From CAYMFD01 sp964389475 (GTDB lineage: Bacteria; Bacteroidota; Bacteroidia; Chitinophagales; Saprospiraceae): 39,750 nucleotides of DNA. Within the stretch, counting starts at the first letter, position 1; every line of letters begins with the position of its first letter. The notes below the pieces were generated by a model that worked only from the letters and a program-made list of their open reading frames with translations, was not told the DNA's origin and ran no database searches. The stretch is from positions 1 to 39,750 of the forward strand of contig CAYMFD010000025.1 in assembly GCA_964389475.1 (NCBI GenBank), in the 5' to 3' direction. The translations under genes and the position numbers were made by a program. This document shows, in pieces, positions 1 through 7,808 of this stretch.

Positions 1-189
1 ACTACAGCTTTATGTCAATTTCAGCTGGCAGAACTTTCATCTGCTAGATGTTAAATACTATCTTACGATAGCTTAAGGGTATGCCTGGCACATACATGTG
101 ACATGACGATCATGCTTCCTTCGTCAGCACGCCGCATGTCACTGGGACGTTCATCCTAGAGACGACATCTACATAAATTCTTCCGCTAC
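1..189. other. Non-coding left edge with a hairpin
   Basis: No convincing reading frame was seen. An 8-bp inverted repeat, GTGACATG (98-105) and CATGTCAC (135-142), lies just downstream of the minus-strand operon that ends at 190. It could be a processing or termination hairpin, but no U-tract follows it, so its role is open. Confidence 0.35.
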
Positions 190-1047
190 CTAAAACCTCG
201 CAAAGGCACCCACCGTATAGCTCGGTCGTGCAAAGATCAGCCGCCCCCAGACAGCTCCCGTGACCCCGGCAGATATACCCCAGTCCTTGCCTACGAAGTA
301 GTTGATCTCAGGACCTATAGATATGTGCTCGGCATTATTAGCAAATATGCTGGTGCTATTGGCAAAGGCATTTTCGATGCCGTTAAACGTTGAGAAGACG
401 CTGATGGCTCGTACTATCGCAAGCACTTTTTTGTCAAAAAGAAAAACACCGGTCTCTAGCCCAAATCTATATTCATCGCTAAATCCCTCTGTTCGGTGGT
501 TGTAGGCGACGTAGGCATTGGCATAGCCTTCTGTTTGCTTGACCTTGTATCCTATGCCTGCGTCTATCTGCACCATCTGATTAAACTCTCCATCACCCGT
601 CTGTAGGTTGAGGTCACGGCCACCTGCCGGATTGCCTAGCGGTATCCCAAAGGTCAGAGAGGCGGTCGTATTGATCTTGCCAGCCGTGAGGCCATATGTG
701 AGTGTCAGGTCCGTATCGCCAAAACTATTGATGGCATCACCGGCTGCTATGAGTTCTCCTGTGGTGGCCGATATCTGGTTGTTGACCGTAGCTCTGCTGA
801 AGAAGGGTATGTAAGCCTTGACGGTTAGTCGGTCCGTAATGCCGTACTCTGCGTATAGGCTGGTGTTGAATACACCACTCGTCAAGTTAGGGTCGATGAG
901 GCCACTACCAGTGAAGTGCTGGTCGGCCGTGAGCCACCATTCTGCTAGCTTGAGATAGCCATGGCCTTTCTTCTGTGGCCAGCCTCCACCTGCTGTTAAT
1001 AGGGTAGTTAGGCTGGCAAGTACTAGTGTATAGGTAAGTCGTCTCAT
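190..1047 (-). CDS. Outer-membrane beta-barrel protein (porin/transporter-like), function unknown
   Basis: 285 residues. The first ~20 residues form a signal peptide (MRRLTYTLVLASLTTLLTAG). The rest alternates polar and hydrophobic residues in short strands rich in Gly, Tyr and Phe and ends GAFARF, with the terminal aromatic typical of outer-membrane barrels. Phrases such as YGITDRLTVKAYIPF resemble the Bacteroidota barrel proteins loosely annotated as transporter or phenol-degradation MetA-like; that label says nothing about substrate. It starts 4 bases after the stop of the DM13 lipoprotein gene, so the two are almost certainly co-transcribed and may work together at the outer membrane. Fold class is fairly sure; function is unknown. 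Confidence 0.75.
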   Translation of the reverse strand: MRRLTYTLVLASLTTLLTAGGGWPQKKGHGYLKLAEWWLTADQHFTGSGLIDPNLTSGVFNTSLYAEYGITDRLTVKAYIPFFSRATVNNQISATTGELIAAGDAINSFGDTDLTLTYGLTAGKINTTASLTFGIPLGNPAGGRDLNLQTGDGEFNQMVQIDAGIGYKVKQTEGYANAYVAYNHRTEGFSDEYRFGLETGVFLFDKKVLAIVRAISVFSTFNGIENAFANSTSIFANNAEHISIGPEINYFVGKDWGISAGVTGAVWGRLIFARPSYTVGAFARF

Positions 1048-1051
1048 GATA

Positions 1052-1735
1052 TTATTGCGTTATAGCGCCGTCGCCGACCTTTACATTAAATGGTTTACAG
1101 AAATATAGGATGTCACTAAAGTCATCGATGCCGACACCTTCTACGACGTAGCTATGTGCTCCGTCAAATACCCTGACGGCGCCGATCTCATGGGCATCTC
1201 GAGTGGTAGCTGTATTGTTGGTGAGATACACGTATAGGCCGGGTAGGGCCCGATCTGCAATGTAGTCTTCTGCAAAGGTGATCGTCAGACCGCCATCGGT
1301 TTCTGTTATGGTGAAGTTGCCAGATAGTACATACGAGCTAGTGGTGGACACGATACCAGAACGCTGCTCTGGCTCGTCTATGATGATACTGTCCATAGTC
1401 ACGACAATACTAGCCGTATCAGCATATGACTGGCCTATATAGTCGGCCCATACGACGATGTCGACCTCGCCCTCAGCTAGTGTGATGACCTGCCCGTCGT
1501 CGTTGACCGTGGCGACTGCTGAGTTGCTAGTCGTGTAGCTAGGAGTGACTGTAGCCTCCTGGCCAGTCTCATCTAGGAAGGTAAAACTCAGCGTGGTGGT
1601 GTCACCAACTGCTAGTTGGCTGGGTGGACTGAGTATTCGCAGCCTAGGCTCGACGAAGTCTTCAATGATGTCATCACCTATACAGCCTGTAGTAGTCATC
1701 ATGGCCAGCAATGTGAGGTAGTAGATAGTACGCAT
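1052..1735 (-). CDS. Lipoprotein with Big2 (Ig-like) and DM13 domains
   Basis: 227 residues. A lipoprotein signal ends at the lipobox TTGC (Cys18), followed by IGDDIIED, an acidic stretch of the kind linked to surface export in Bacteroidota. Residues ~32-113 read as a bacterial Ig-like Big2 domain (TVTPSYTTSNSAVATVNDDG is the typical core). Residues ~125-222 match the DM13 pattern: a GNFTITE opening, a central P-G-L-Y-V-Y-L strand, then ILYFCKPFNV with the conserved Cys of the C-x-x-F motif. DM13 has been proposed to act in redox or electron transfer, partly through that Cys; this is a family-level proposal, not shown here. First gene of a two-gene minus-strand operon with the barrel gene, divergent from porZ. 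Confidence 0.75.
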   Translation of the reverse strand: MRTIYYLTLLAMMTTTGCIGDDIIEDFVEPRLRILSPPSQLAVGDTTTLSFTFLDETGQEATVTPSYTTSNSAVATVNDDGQVITLAEGEVDIVVWADYIGQSYADTASIVVTMDSIIIDEPEQRSGIVSTTSSYVLSGNFTITETDGGLTITFAEDYIADRALPGLYVYLTNNTATTRDAHEIGAVRVFDGAHSYVVEGVGIDDFSDILYFCKPFNVKVGDGAITQ

Positions 1736-1867
1736 AGAGCATTAGTTTGCTACCTATACGAGTCGTTGTAGCAATGGGTTGCCTCTGGTGCGATCTGGTA
1801 TGATATAAATGTAGACCTTGTAGATTGATCAACCACTTAATCACAATAAGCCCTGCCTATGTTAAGT

Positions 1868-1875
1868 TAACTTTG
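1868..1875 (+). promoter_or_regulatory. Bacteroidota -7 promoter element upstream of porZ
   Basis: TAACTTTG matches TAnnTTTG and lies 20 bases before the porZ start, implying a leader of roughly 15 nt. No clear -33 TTTG was found at the usual spacing. Confidence 0.5.
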
Positions 1876-1895
1876 CAGCCACTTGATGACAGACT

Positions 1896-4229
1896 ATGCT
1901 TATGACGATTCGCTACTTTTTCACGATGATGATCTTGCTCCTCACGGGAGTGCTAGCCGCCCAGGAGTCGACAGCCCTACTCCAGTGGGAGGCACACCTG
2001 CCCTACCAGCAGGGAGCATGGGTGACCCAGAGCGACGACCAGGTGATTTACTGTAGTGAGCTCAGCGTATTTACCATCGACAAGCAAGATATGAGTGTCG
2101 ATTTTCTGTCCAAGGTGGAGGGCTTGAGTGATGTCGGTGTCGACTTTGTGGCCTACGATCGAGTAAGTGACCGCTTACTCGTGGTCTACAGCAATAGTAA
2201 TATGGATGTCGTCGGTGATGAGATTTATAACTTCCCAGAGATACTAGAGAATAACCGCATACAGGGTGACAAGAGCATAAGAGCCGTCTCTATCAGTGAT
2301 GAAGGGGTCGCCTACCTGAGTACAGCCTTTGGCTTCATAGAGCTAGATATGGTCAACCTAGAGTACGGTGAGACGGTATTTACCAGTAACCTGCCTGTGT
2401 CGGCTGTGCAGGAGCATGAGGGTAAGCTTTATATCGCCACAGAGGATGGGGTGTACTCTGTGCCGGATGATGGCTCGGTCAATATCAAGGACGTCAGCAA
2501 CTGGACGCTGATCGATGCTGCTAGCGGCTTGCCCACGCTAGAGCCAGTGACCCATCTGGCTAGCTTTAATGGCAACTTGTACGTGTCTACCATCGATCGG
2601 GTATTTGTCGGGGAGGATCAGTTCTTCGAGACGATCGCTAATGCTCCTGCTGATAACTTCATAGCCTACCTGAGTAGCAATCCTAGCCACTTAGCGCTTG
2701 CCTTTAGGCCTTTTAGTGGTAACCGTACGTCTATGCGGTTTTATGATAGGCAGGGCGACTTCGTCGATGATAATAGTGGGTGTACGAGTAGGTCTAGATA
2801 CGCTGTGGTAGATGAGCTAGGTCGACCATGGTATGCTGATGAGTGGGAGGAGATCCGCTTCGCTGATGCCATAGGTGGTGCATGCTCCAAGATCCGCTAT
2901 AATAGCCCGCCCGACTTCTCTACCTCCAATATATCGACTGATGAGGATGGTAATGTCTACGCAGCCAGTGGTGGGGCGACCGATGACTTTGCGTATAATT
3001 TTACCAATAGGGGCTTCTTTATATTAAAGGAAGGTCGATGGACCACTTACAACCAAGACAATGTCGACATCATAGGTGACCGTAATATTACTAATGCCTT
3101 TGACATCGTACCTGTACCTAACTCCTCCGTGGTGTATATGGGCTCTTACTGGGCCGGTGTGCTAGAGTATGATACCGAGACTGGCGACGCTACCCTCCAC
3201 GACAAGGACAATAGTTCTCTACAGGGTACCATAGGTGATGCGGCCCGTACCCGTGTCAGTGGCTTGCGTATAGATGATGATGGCAACTTGTGGGTGAGCA
3301 ACTACGACGCGGGTAGCCCTATCAATGTGAGGACACCCGATGGTGCATGGTATGCCTATGATGCGCCTAATGGCAAAAACAGTATCCATGAGATCGCTAT
3401 CGACGAGAGTGGTTATGTGTGGATGGTCGTCTCTGGTGCTGATGGTGGTGTGGTGGTCTATGATCCGGGAGAGGATGTGACGACCGCTGCCGATGACCGA
3501 TCTCGATTTATAAGCCTGAGCAATAGTGAGATATCTACAGGTCAGGTACTCAGCGTGGCTGTAGACCTAGACGGGGATGTGTGGGTAGGTACGGCAGAGG
3601 GACCAGTCGTCTTCGAGTGTGGGGCTGGTGTTTTTGAAGATGGCTGCATAGGTGATACCCGGCTTGTACTCCAGGATAGTATCCCCGCCATACTACTCGC
3701 CACAGAGCAGATACGGACGATCGCTGTAGATGGGGCCAATCGCAAGTGGTTCGGTACGCGTAACGGTATATTCGTGCAGAGCCCCGATGGTGAGACGCAG
3801 GAGGCACGGTATACGAGTGACAATAGTCCACTATTTGACAATACGATCTCAGATATGCACTATGATGGTGTGACGGGCAAGATGTGGGTAAGCACCGACC
3901 AAGGCCTACAGGCGATACGTACGACGACTACGGAGGGTGAGCGGCGACACACGCCAGGCAGTGTATATGCCTTCCCCAATCCCGTAGAGCCAGGCTACCA
4001 AGGCCCCATTGCGATCAAGGGTCTCGTGACCGATGCTGATGTCAAGATCACCGACCTCAACGGCCGACTCGTCTTCGAGACGACAGCCCTCGGCGGACAG
4101 GCCGTGTGGGACGGTACGGACTACTCTGGCCGTAGAGTAGATACAGGCGTCTACCTTGTATTTTCGGCGGGAGCAGTCGGATTTGATGAGGTAGATAGCT
4201 ACGTGACCAAGATCATGTTTATAAGATAG
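1896..4229 (+). CDS. porZ: Type IX secretion system protein PorZ
   Basis: 777 residues, the usual PorZ length. A signal peptide (~1-22, ending VLAAQ) is followed by two beta-propeller regions. The opening WEAHLPYQQGAWV, the GLSDVGVDFVAYD motif near residue 75, a YSNSNMDV segment and AYLSTAFGFIELD are PorZ-typical; later repeats (DDDGNLWVSNYDAG, DLDGDVWVGTAEG, MWVSTDQGLQAI) are two-component-regulator propeller blades. The C-terminal ~80 residues (VYAFPNPVEPG, then VKITDLNGRLVFET and a GVYLVF strand) form a T9SS C-terminal domain. In Porphyromonas gingivalis PorZ is a surface component of the attachment complex that delivers anionic LPS to the sortase PorU. A second ATG two codons downstream (1902) is an equally possible start. 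Monocistronic, divergent from the DM13 operon. Confidence 0.9.
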   Translation: MLMTIRYFFTMMILLLTGVLAAQESTALLQWEAHLPYQQGAWVTQSDDQVIYCSELSVFTIDKQDMSVDFLSKVEGLSDVGVDFVAYDRVSDRLLVVYSNSNMDVVGDEIYNFPEILENNRIQGDKSIRAVSISDEGVAYLSTAFGFIELDMVNLEYGETVFTSNLPVSAVQEHEGKLYIATEDGVYSVPDDGSVNIKDVSNWTLIDAASGLPTLEPVTHLASFNGNLYVSTIDRVFVGEDQFFETIANAPADNFIAYLSSNPSHLALAFRPFSGNRTSMRFYDRQGDFVDDNSGCTSRSRYAVVDELGRPWYADEWEEIRFADAIGGACSKIRYNSPPDFSTSNISTDEDGNVYAASGGATDDFAYNFTNRGFFILKEGRWTTYNQDNVDIIGDRNITNAFDIVPVPNSSVVYMGSYWAGVLEYDTETGDATLHDKDNSSLQGTIGDAARTRVSGLRIDDDGNLWVSNYDAGSPINVRTPDGAWYAYDAPNGKNSIHEIAIDESGYVWMVVSGADGGVVVYDPGEDVTTAADDRSRFISLSNSEISTGQVLSVAVDLDGDVWVGTAEGPVVFECGAGVFEDGCIGDTRLVLQDSIPAILLATEQIRTIAVDGANRKWFGTRNGIFVQSPDGETQEARYTSDNSPLFDNTISDMHYDGVTGKMWVSTDQGLQAIRTTTTEGERRHTPGSVYAFPNPVEPGYQGPIAIKGLVTDADVKITDLNGRLVFETTALGGQAVWDGTDYSGRRVDTGVYLVFSAGAVGFDEVDSYVTKIMFIR

Positions 4230-4310
4230 TTCTAGCTTACCTTTTTGTCAAAGTGCAGAGAGTGCTTACCTTGCCATTGGTATTTGATTACTCCACTAAA
4301 ACTACTTATC

Positions 4311-4772
4311 ATGAGACAACTACTACTATCTGCTCTTTTTTGCAGTATTGCCTTTTGTGCGACCGCACAAGATTTTAAGAGTGCAATAGGCGCAAGGCTA
4401 GGTATTCCTGCCTCGTTGTCATATAAGGTATTCTTATCAGAAACAAATGCAGTAGAGGCCTTTGGTGGTTTGATATTTATCGACGGCACTGTTGCTTTGT
4501 CTGCTAATGCGGCTTACCAGATACATGCTGACCTTGAGGTAGAAGGTCTAGAGGGTCTCCAGTGGTACTATGGTGGTGGTGCTGGTTTTGTTACATCGAC
4601 CAGTAGCACTTATCTGACCCTTTCCGGTTACGCTGGTCTATCGTATACTTTCGATGATATACCACTCAATCTATCCGTTGATTGGGTGCCTACCTTTGGC
4701 ATAGCCAAGAATGTAGGTCTTGATGTGGGCTACGGAGCTCTCGCTGCTAGATACATTCTTTCGCAGAATTAG
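4311..4772 (+). CDS. Small outer-membrane beta-barrel protein, hypothetical
   Basis: 153 residues from the ATG at 4311, chosen because it begins a clean signal peptide (MRQLLLSALFCSIAFCATAQ); the frame is open further upstream to 4245 but that part is not protein-like. The mature part is Gly/Tyr/aromatic-rich with alternating strands (QWYYGGGAGFVTSTSSTYLT, then LSVDWVPTFG and VGYGALAARYILSQN), typical of small Bacteroidota barrel proteins of the OmpW/outer-membrane-insertion type. No enzyme motif is visible. It follows porZ by 81 bases on the same strand and is followed by an intrinsic terminator, so it may be read from the porZ promoter. Function unknown. Confidence 0.75.
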   Translation: MRQLLLSALFCSIAFCATAQDFKSAIGARLGIPASLSYKVFLSETNAVEAFGGLIFIDGTVALSANAAYQIHADLEVEGLEGLQWYYGGGAGFVTSTSSTYLTLSGYAGLSYTFDDIPLNLSVDWVPTFGIAKNVGLDVGYGALAARYILSQN

Positions 4773-4800
4773 CGAAAATCTTCCATATACTATACTACAA

Positions 4801-4828
4801 AGGGCTGCCAGTTTGGTGGCCCTTTTTT
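4801..4828 (+). terminator. Intrinsic terminator after the small outer-membrane protein gene
   Basis: A 10-bp stem (4801-4810 with 4814-4823, two G-T wobbles) with a 3-base loop is followed by a run of T. It lies 28 bases after the stop at 4772. Confidence 0.75.
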
Positions 4829-4835
4829 GTGTCCG

Positions 4836-4946
4836 TACGTCACGTGTACGGCCTCTCCCTTCGACCGAAAAGCTCAGGGACCGCCCCAGCCCTCTCCTAA
4901 AAGAGAGGGAGCCTTGAGTAAAGCTCCGCTATTTGTTAAATGGATG
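4836..4946. repeat. 111-bp interspersed repeat, copy 1
   Basis: Identical by eye to 5078-5188 (offset 242 bases throughout). It begins TACGTCACGTGTACGG and ends AAATGGATG, and contains a hairpin CCCTCTC/GAGAGGG. No coding content is evident. It resembles a small non-autonomous or REP-like intergenic element; no terminal target duplication could be defined. Confidence 0.85.
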
Positions 4947-5077
4947 TTTTACATAGCAGATTTCTGACTGCAATCAATTACCAAAAAAGAGCAGTGTTGC
5001 GAAGCGACACCTACAAGTCCTTCCTTTTTAAGGGAAGGATTTAGGATGGGTCCTTACTCGTCGAAGTACTGGGTTCC

Positions 5078-5188
5078 TACGTCACGTGTACGGCCTCTCC
5101 CTTCGACCGAAAAGCTCAGGGACCGCCCCAGCCCTCTCCTAAAAGAGAGGGAGCCTTGAGTAAAGCTCCGCTATTTGTTAAATGGATG
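5078..5188. repeat. 111-bp interspersed repeat, copy 2
   Basis: Direct copy of 4836-4946 with no difference seen. The complete identity of two non-coding copies 242 bases apart implies a recent duplication or gene conversion. It ends 39 bases before the stop of the minus-strand TPR gene. Confidence 0.85.
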
Positions 5189-5227
5189 GCAAAACAGCAG
5201 AACTCTTTCTTGAACGTAAAATCTCAT

Positions 5228-5551
5228 TTACAGCATCTCCATTTCTAGATTTACCTTGGCGGTGTTAAGCTCACTCAAGGCATGGAAGTCGGTGGCCTTC
5301 TTGGCGACCTGTATGCCGGCCTCGTAGGTAGCTATGGCTTGCTCACCCTGGTCGAGTTCTTCGTAGAGTTTGCCGAGGTGGTAGTATAGCCCTACGTAGC
5401 TGGGATCGTCGGACTGTAGGGTTTCGAATGCTTCTTTGGCCTGATACATCTGTCCACGCTTGAGGTACTCCTGAGCTAGGGCATAACGGATGAAGCTATC
5501 GGATGGATCGTTTGCGAGAAATTCCTTGAGTTGGTCTATACGGTCGGCCAT
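5228..5551 (-). CDS. Small tetratricopeptide-repeat protein
   Basis: 107 residues with two clear TPR units: ~16-49 (SFIRYALAQEYLKRGQMYQA) and ~50-85 (YVGLYYHLGKLYEELDQGEQ), each with the G/A/Y spacing of the helix pair, and a capping helix. No signal peptide or membrane segment, so a cytoplasmic scaffold or interaction protein is likely. The ATG at 5551 opens MADRIDQLKEFL. A TACCTTTA sequence (TAAAGGTA on the plus strand, 5571-5578) is a near match to the -7 element. Partner unknown. Confidence 0.8.
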   Translation of the reverse strand: MADRIDQLKEFLANDPSDSFIRYALAQEYLKRGQMYQAKEAFETLQSDDPSYVGLYYHLGKLYEELDQGEQAIATYEAGIQVAKKATDFHALSELNTAKVNLEMEML

Positions 5552-5638
5552 GGTGATGTTTTTGCATGTGTAAAGGTAAGGTTTAGCGGGATGTGATAAG
5601 CGATTTGCGGTGTTCGGTTTGCGGTCTCAGGTGTTCGG

Positions 5639-5713
5639 GCTAGTGTGACGTGTGCATTGTCAGCATCAGGATTTTGAGGATGCTAGGATTTTCAGGATGC
5701 TAGTGTGACGTGT
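5639..5713. repeat. Short direct repeats in intergenic DNA
   Basis: GCTAGTGTGACGTGT occurs at 5639-5653 and again at 5699-5713, exactly 60 bases apart, with smaller echoes (GGATTTTGAGGATGCTAG, GGATTTTCAGGATGCTAG) between. It is followed by low-complexity TTGATTCGTTAATTCGTC. Together with the gap this makes up the gene-free stretch 5552-5960. Confidence 0.7.
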
Positions 5714-5819
5714 ACTTTTTTGTCTATTTGTTGATTCGTTAATTCGTCAATTTGCTTATGCAGGATCCGGACCAAGAAAGGCGCTATCTACAGGTCATTG
5801 AGTATAGCGAAGCGGCATT

Positions 5820-5951
5820 GAAATGCCCGGCATGGNNNNNNNNNNNNNNNNNNNNNNNNNNNNNNNNNNNNNNNNNNNNNNNNNNNNNNNNNNNNNNNNN
5901 NNNNNNNNNNNNNNNNNNNNNNNNNNNNNNNNNNNGAAATGCCCGGCATGG
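5820..5951. other. Scaffold gap (100 N) flanked by a 16-base direct repeat
   Basis: N occupies 5836-5935. The 16 bases before it (5820-5835) and after it (5936-5951) are the same, GAAATGCCCGGCATGG, with a near-palindromic core ATGCC-C-GGCAT. An assembler typically breaks where a repeated element could not be spanned, so the gap probably hides a repeat or mobile element; alternatively it is only an unmerged end overlap. Its true length is unknown. Confidence 0.85.
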
Positions 5952-5960
5952 TGCTTGCTT

Positions 5961-6350
5961 TCACACCTTACCTACCAAAGCACCTACGACTCGCTTGATC
6001 AACATATTAGAGATACGCCGATTGACGATACTCAGGTTGTTGTGATAGTAGGTAATTTCATCTGTCGTCATCATCCCTACGATGCAGTAGACCAGGGCCA
6101 TGCGGGTCCGCTGGTCTTGCTTGAGCCACTGCTCTAGTGACGTTGCGAAAGCTTTGGGGCTGCTGCGGTCTATGTTTTTTTTGCGCTGCGCTAGTTCGCG
6201 GCTAGCAATGCTCAGCAGGAGGTCGTGCTGTAGCTTTAGTATGGGCCGCAGGGTGTCGTTTTGAAAATGCTCTATCTCCGTCATCTCGGCAGAGGATACC
6301 GTATCGATGTGGGGTCGTAGCGAGTGGAGTGCTTCGTCTCTGTCCGTCAT
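5961..6350 (-). CDS. Conserved hypothetical protein of Bacteroidota type
   Basis: 129 residues, mostly helical, no signal peptide or membrane segment. Conspicuous segments are EIEHFQNDTLRPILKLQHDL (~25-44), IVGMMTTDEITYYHNN (~90-105) and NRRISNMLIKRVVG near the end. From memory this pattern belongs to small Flavobacteriia/Bacteroidota proteins of unknown role that often sit near unrelated housekeeping genes. No catalytic motif is apparent. It is intact although it ends only 9 bases from the repeat beside the assembly gap. Divergent from the helicase gene. Confidence 0.65.
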   Translation of the reverse strand: MTDRDEALHSLRPHIDTVSSAEMTEIEHFQNDTLRPILKLQHDLLLSIASRELAQRKKNIDRSSPKAFATSLEQWLKQDQRTRMALVYCIVGMMTTDEITYYHNNLSIVNRRISNMLIKRVVGALVGKV

Positions 6351-6435
6351 GAGGGGTAAATGCTAGATCGTTACAGAAGGTTTATTGCATCAGAGCTACA
6401 TTGTGGGATCGGTAAGTATAACTGCTTAATTGATC

Positions 6436-6443
6436 TACCTTTG
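6436..6443 (+). promoter_or_regulatory. -7 promoter element directly before the helicase ATG
   Basis: TACCTTTG is an exact TAnnTTTG match ending only 4 bases before the ATG at 6448. If used, transcription would begin at or next to the start codon, giving a leaderless or nearly leaderless mRNA. It also argues against the upstream start at 6430. Confidence 0.55.
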
Positions 6444-6447
6444 TCGT

Positions 6448-7683
6448 ATGCGATTTGAGGATTACTTTATTGCCGACGAGCTCAAGAAGGCTATATCAAA
6501 ACTAGGCTGGACCCGACCTACCGATATCCAGTACAAGGCGATACCGTCTATACTTAATGGTAGTGATGTGCTGGCGATAGCGCAGACTGGGACGGGCAAG
6601 ACAGCAGCATTTGCCATACCCATCCTCGACGTCCTGCACCGCCGTAAGATCAAGAAGCGTCATCCGGGTATCAAGTGCCTGGTGCTAGCACCGACGAGGG
6701 AGCTGGCGCTGCAGCTGCATGGTGTGATCGAGCAGATAGGCCGCCATACTAGGGTCAAGGCGCTATGTATATACGGTGGGGTAGAGCAGGACCCGCAGAT
6801 CGCCATGCTGGACAAGGGTGTGGACATCCTCGTTACTACGCCTGGCCGTATGTTTGATCTAGTGTCGCAGGGCCATTGCAAATTACATAGGGTAGAGGTG
6901 CTGGTATTAGATGAGGCCGATCACATGCTGGACCTTGGTTTTATCAAGGATATCCGCGACCTCATGCACCACCTGCCTCGCAAGCGGCAGACGCTGTTCT
7001 TTTCGGCGACGATCAACCCTACGATCAAGAAGCTGGCCTATAGCCTCGTTCGTAAGCCCATCCGCATACAGATATCACCCAAGGATCCAGTCGCCAAGAA
7101 CATAGACCATAGTGTCATCTTTATGGATATGGACGATAAGCGCTTCTACCTAGAGCGACTCGTCAAGGACTTTCCTGATACCAAGATCCTCGTATTCGTA
7201 CGTACGATCGTCCGTGCGGAGCGGGTACAGAAGGCCATGGCCCGTGTAGCGGTCGAGGCTATGACCATGCACCGAGAGATGGAGCAGGATGATCGCCTAG
7301 CTGTCCTTAATGACTTTAGGGCTGGCAGGACCAAGATGCTTATCGCCACCGATGTGACCGCTAGAGGTATAGATATCGACGATGTAGACCTAGTAGTCAA
7401 CTACGATCTGCCCGACTATACGGAGAACTATGTACATCGTGTAGGTCGTACCGGCCGTGGTAAGCGTAGAGGTATCGCCTATAGCTTCTGTGCTCCTAAA
7501 GAGCGAGACCTCCTCACCGAGATCGAAGGCTTCCTAGGTAGTCCCATCAAGGAGTTTGCCCTCGACCCACTCACCCGTACGGGCATCGTAGAGCTCAGCG
7601 ATTCGGCAGAACTCACCATGGATGATATCGTGTCGCAGGTACAGCAAGAAAGACCCAAGCGCAAGAAGAAAAAAAAGAAATAA
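6448..7683 (+). CDS. DEAD-box ATP-dependent RNA helicase (RhlE-like)
   Basis: 411 residues from the ATG at 6448 (MRFEDYFIADELKKAISKLG), chosen because the promoter element overlaps the longer start. Both RecA-like domains are complete: Q motif (WTRPTDIQYKAIP), Walker A AQTGTGKTAAF, PTRELALQ, TPGR, DEAD box as VLDEADHMLD, SAT motif FFSATI, then domain 2 with ILVFVRT, TDVTARGIDID and HRVGRTGRGKRRG. The C-terminus is a short basic tail (RPKRKKKKKK) likely to bind RNA. The family unwinds short RNA duplexes in ribosome assembly, RNA decay or cold adaptation. Not part of an obvious operon. Confidence 0.95.
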   Translation: MRFEDYFIADELKKAISKLGWTRPTDIQYKAIPSILNGSDVLAIAQTGTGKTAAFAIPILDVLHRRKIKKRHPGIKCLVLAPTRELALQLHGVIEQIGRHTRVKALCIYGGVEQDPQIAMLDKGVDILVTTPGRMFDLVSQGHCKLHRVEVLVLDEADHMLDLGFIKDIRDLMHHLPRKRQTLFFSATINPTIKKLAYSLVRKPIRIQISPKDPVAKNIDHSVIFMDMDDKRFYLERLVKDFPDTKILVFVRTIVRAERVQKAMARVAVEAMTMHREMEQDDRLAVLNDFRAGRTKMLIATDVTARGIDIDDVDLVVNYDLPDYTENYVHRVGRTGRGKRRGIAYSFCAPKERDLLTEIEGFLGSPIKEFALDPLTRTGIVELSDSAELTMDDIVSQVQQERPKRKKKKKK

Positions 7684-7772
7684 TCCGAGGATGTAGCGGA
7701 TTTGTCCCGCAAAGGACTTGACATATTTAAAAATATTTTATATAAGATAGTTCTATATGTATTGCGAAAGCT

Positions 7773-7780
7773 TACTTTCG
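7773..7780 (+). promoter_or_regulatory. -7-like promoter element upstream of the GHMP kinase
   Basis: TACTTTCG (TAnnTTCG variant) lies 28 bases before the proposed non-AUG start at 7809. A transcript starting just after it would exclude all codons upstream of ~7784, which supports the short N-terminus. Confidence 0.45.
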
Positions 7781-7808
7781 TGCCTATCACCACGATAAGC
7801 GAACTACC

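Larger units (their letters stand above)
4773..5227. other. Gene-free stretch of 455 bp carrying interspersed repeats
   Basis: No gene is visible. The stretch holds the terminator of the preceding gene, two identical 111-bp repeats and, between them, a separate hairpin TCCTTCC (5018-5024)/GGAAGGA (5033-5039). It looks like an accumulation site for small palindromic repeats rather than regulatory DNA of the flanking genes. Confidence 0.7.

Noticed and set aside
3542..3841. Long minus-strand open frames inside porZ (and similar antisense frames inside lysS, uvrA, the helicase and sucC)
   Set aside because: They are mirror frames of strongly coding genes, without domains, signal sequences or promoters.
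5752..6045. An open frame across the first 100-N gap
   Set aside because: The gap length is a placeholder, and no recognisable protein sequence lies on either side in that frame; the right part is antisense to the conserved hypothetical gene.
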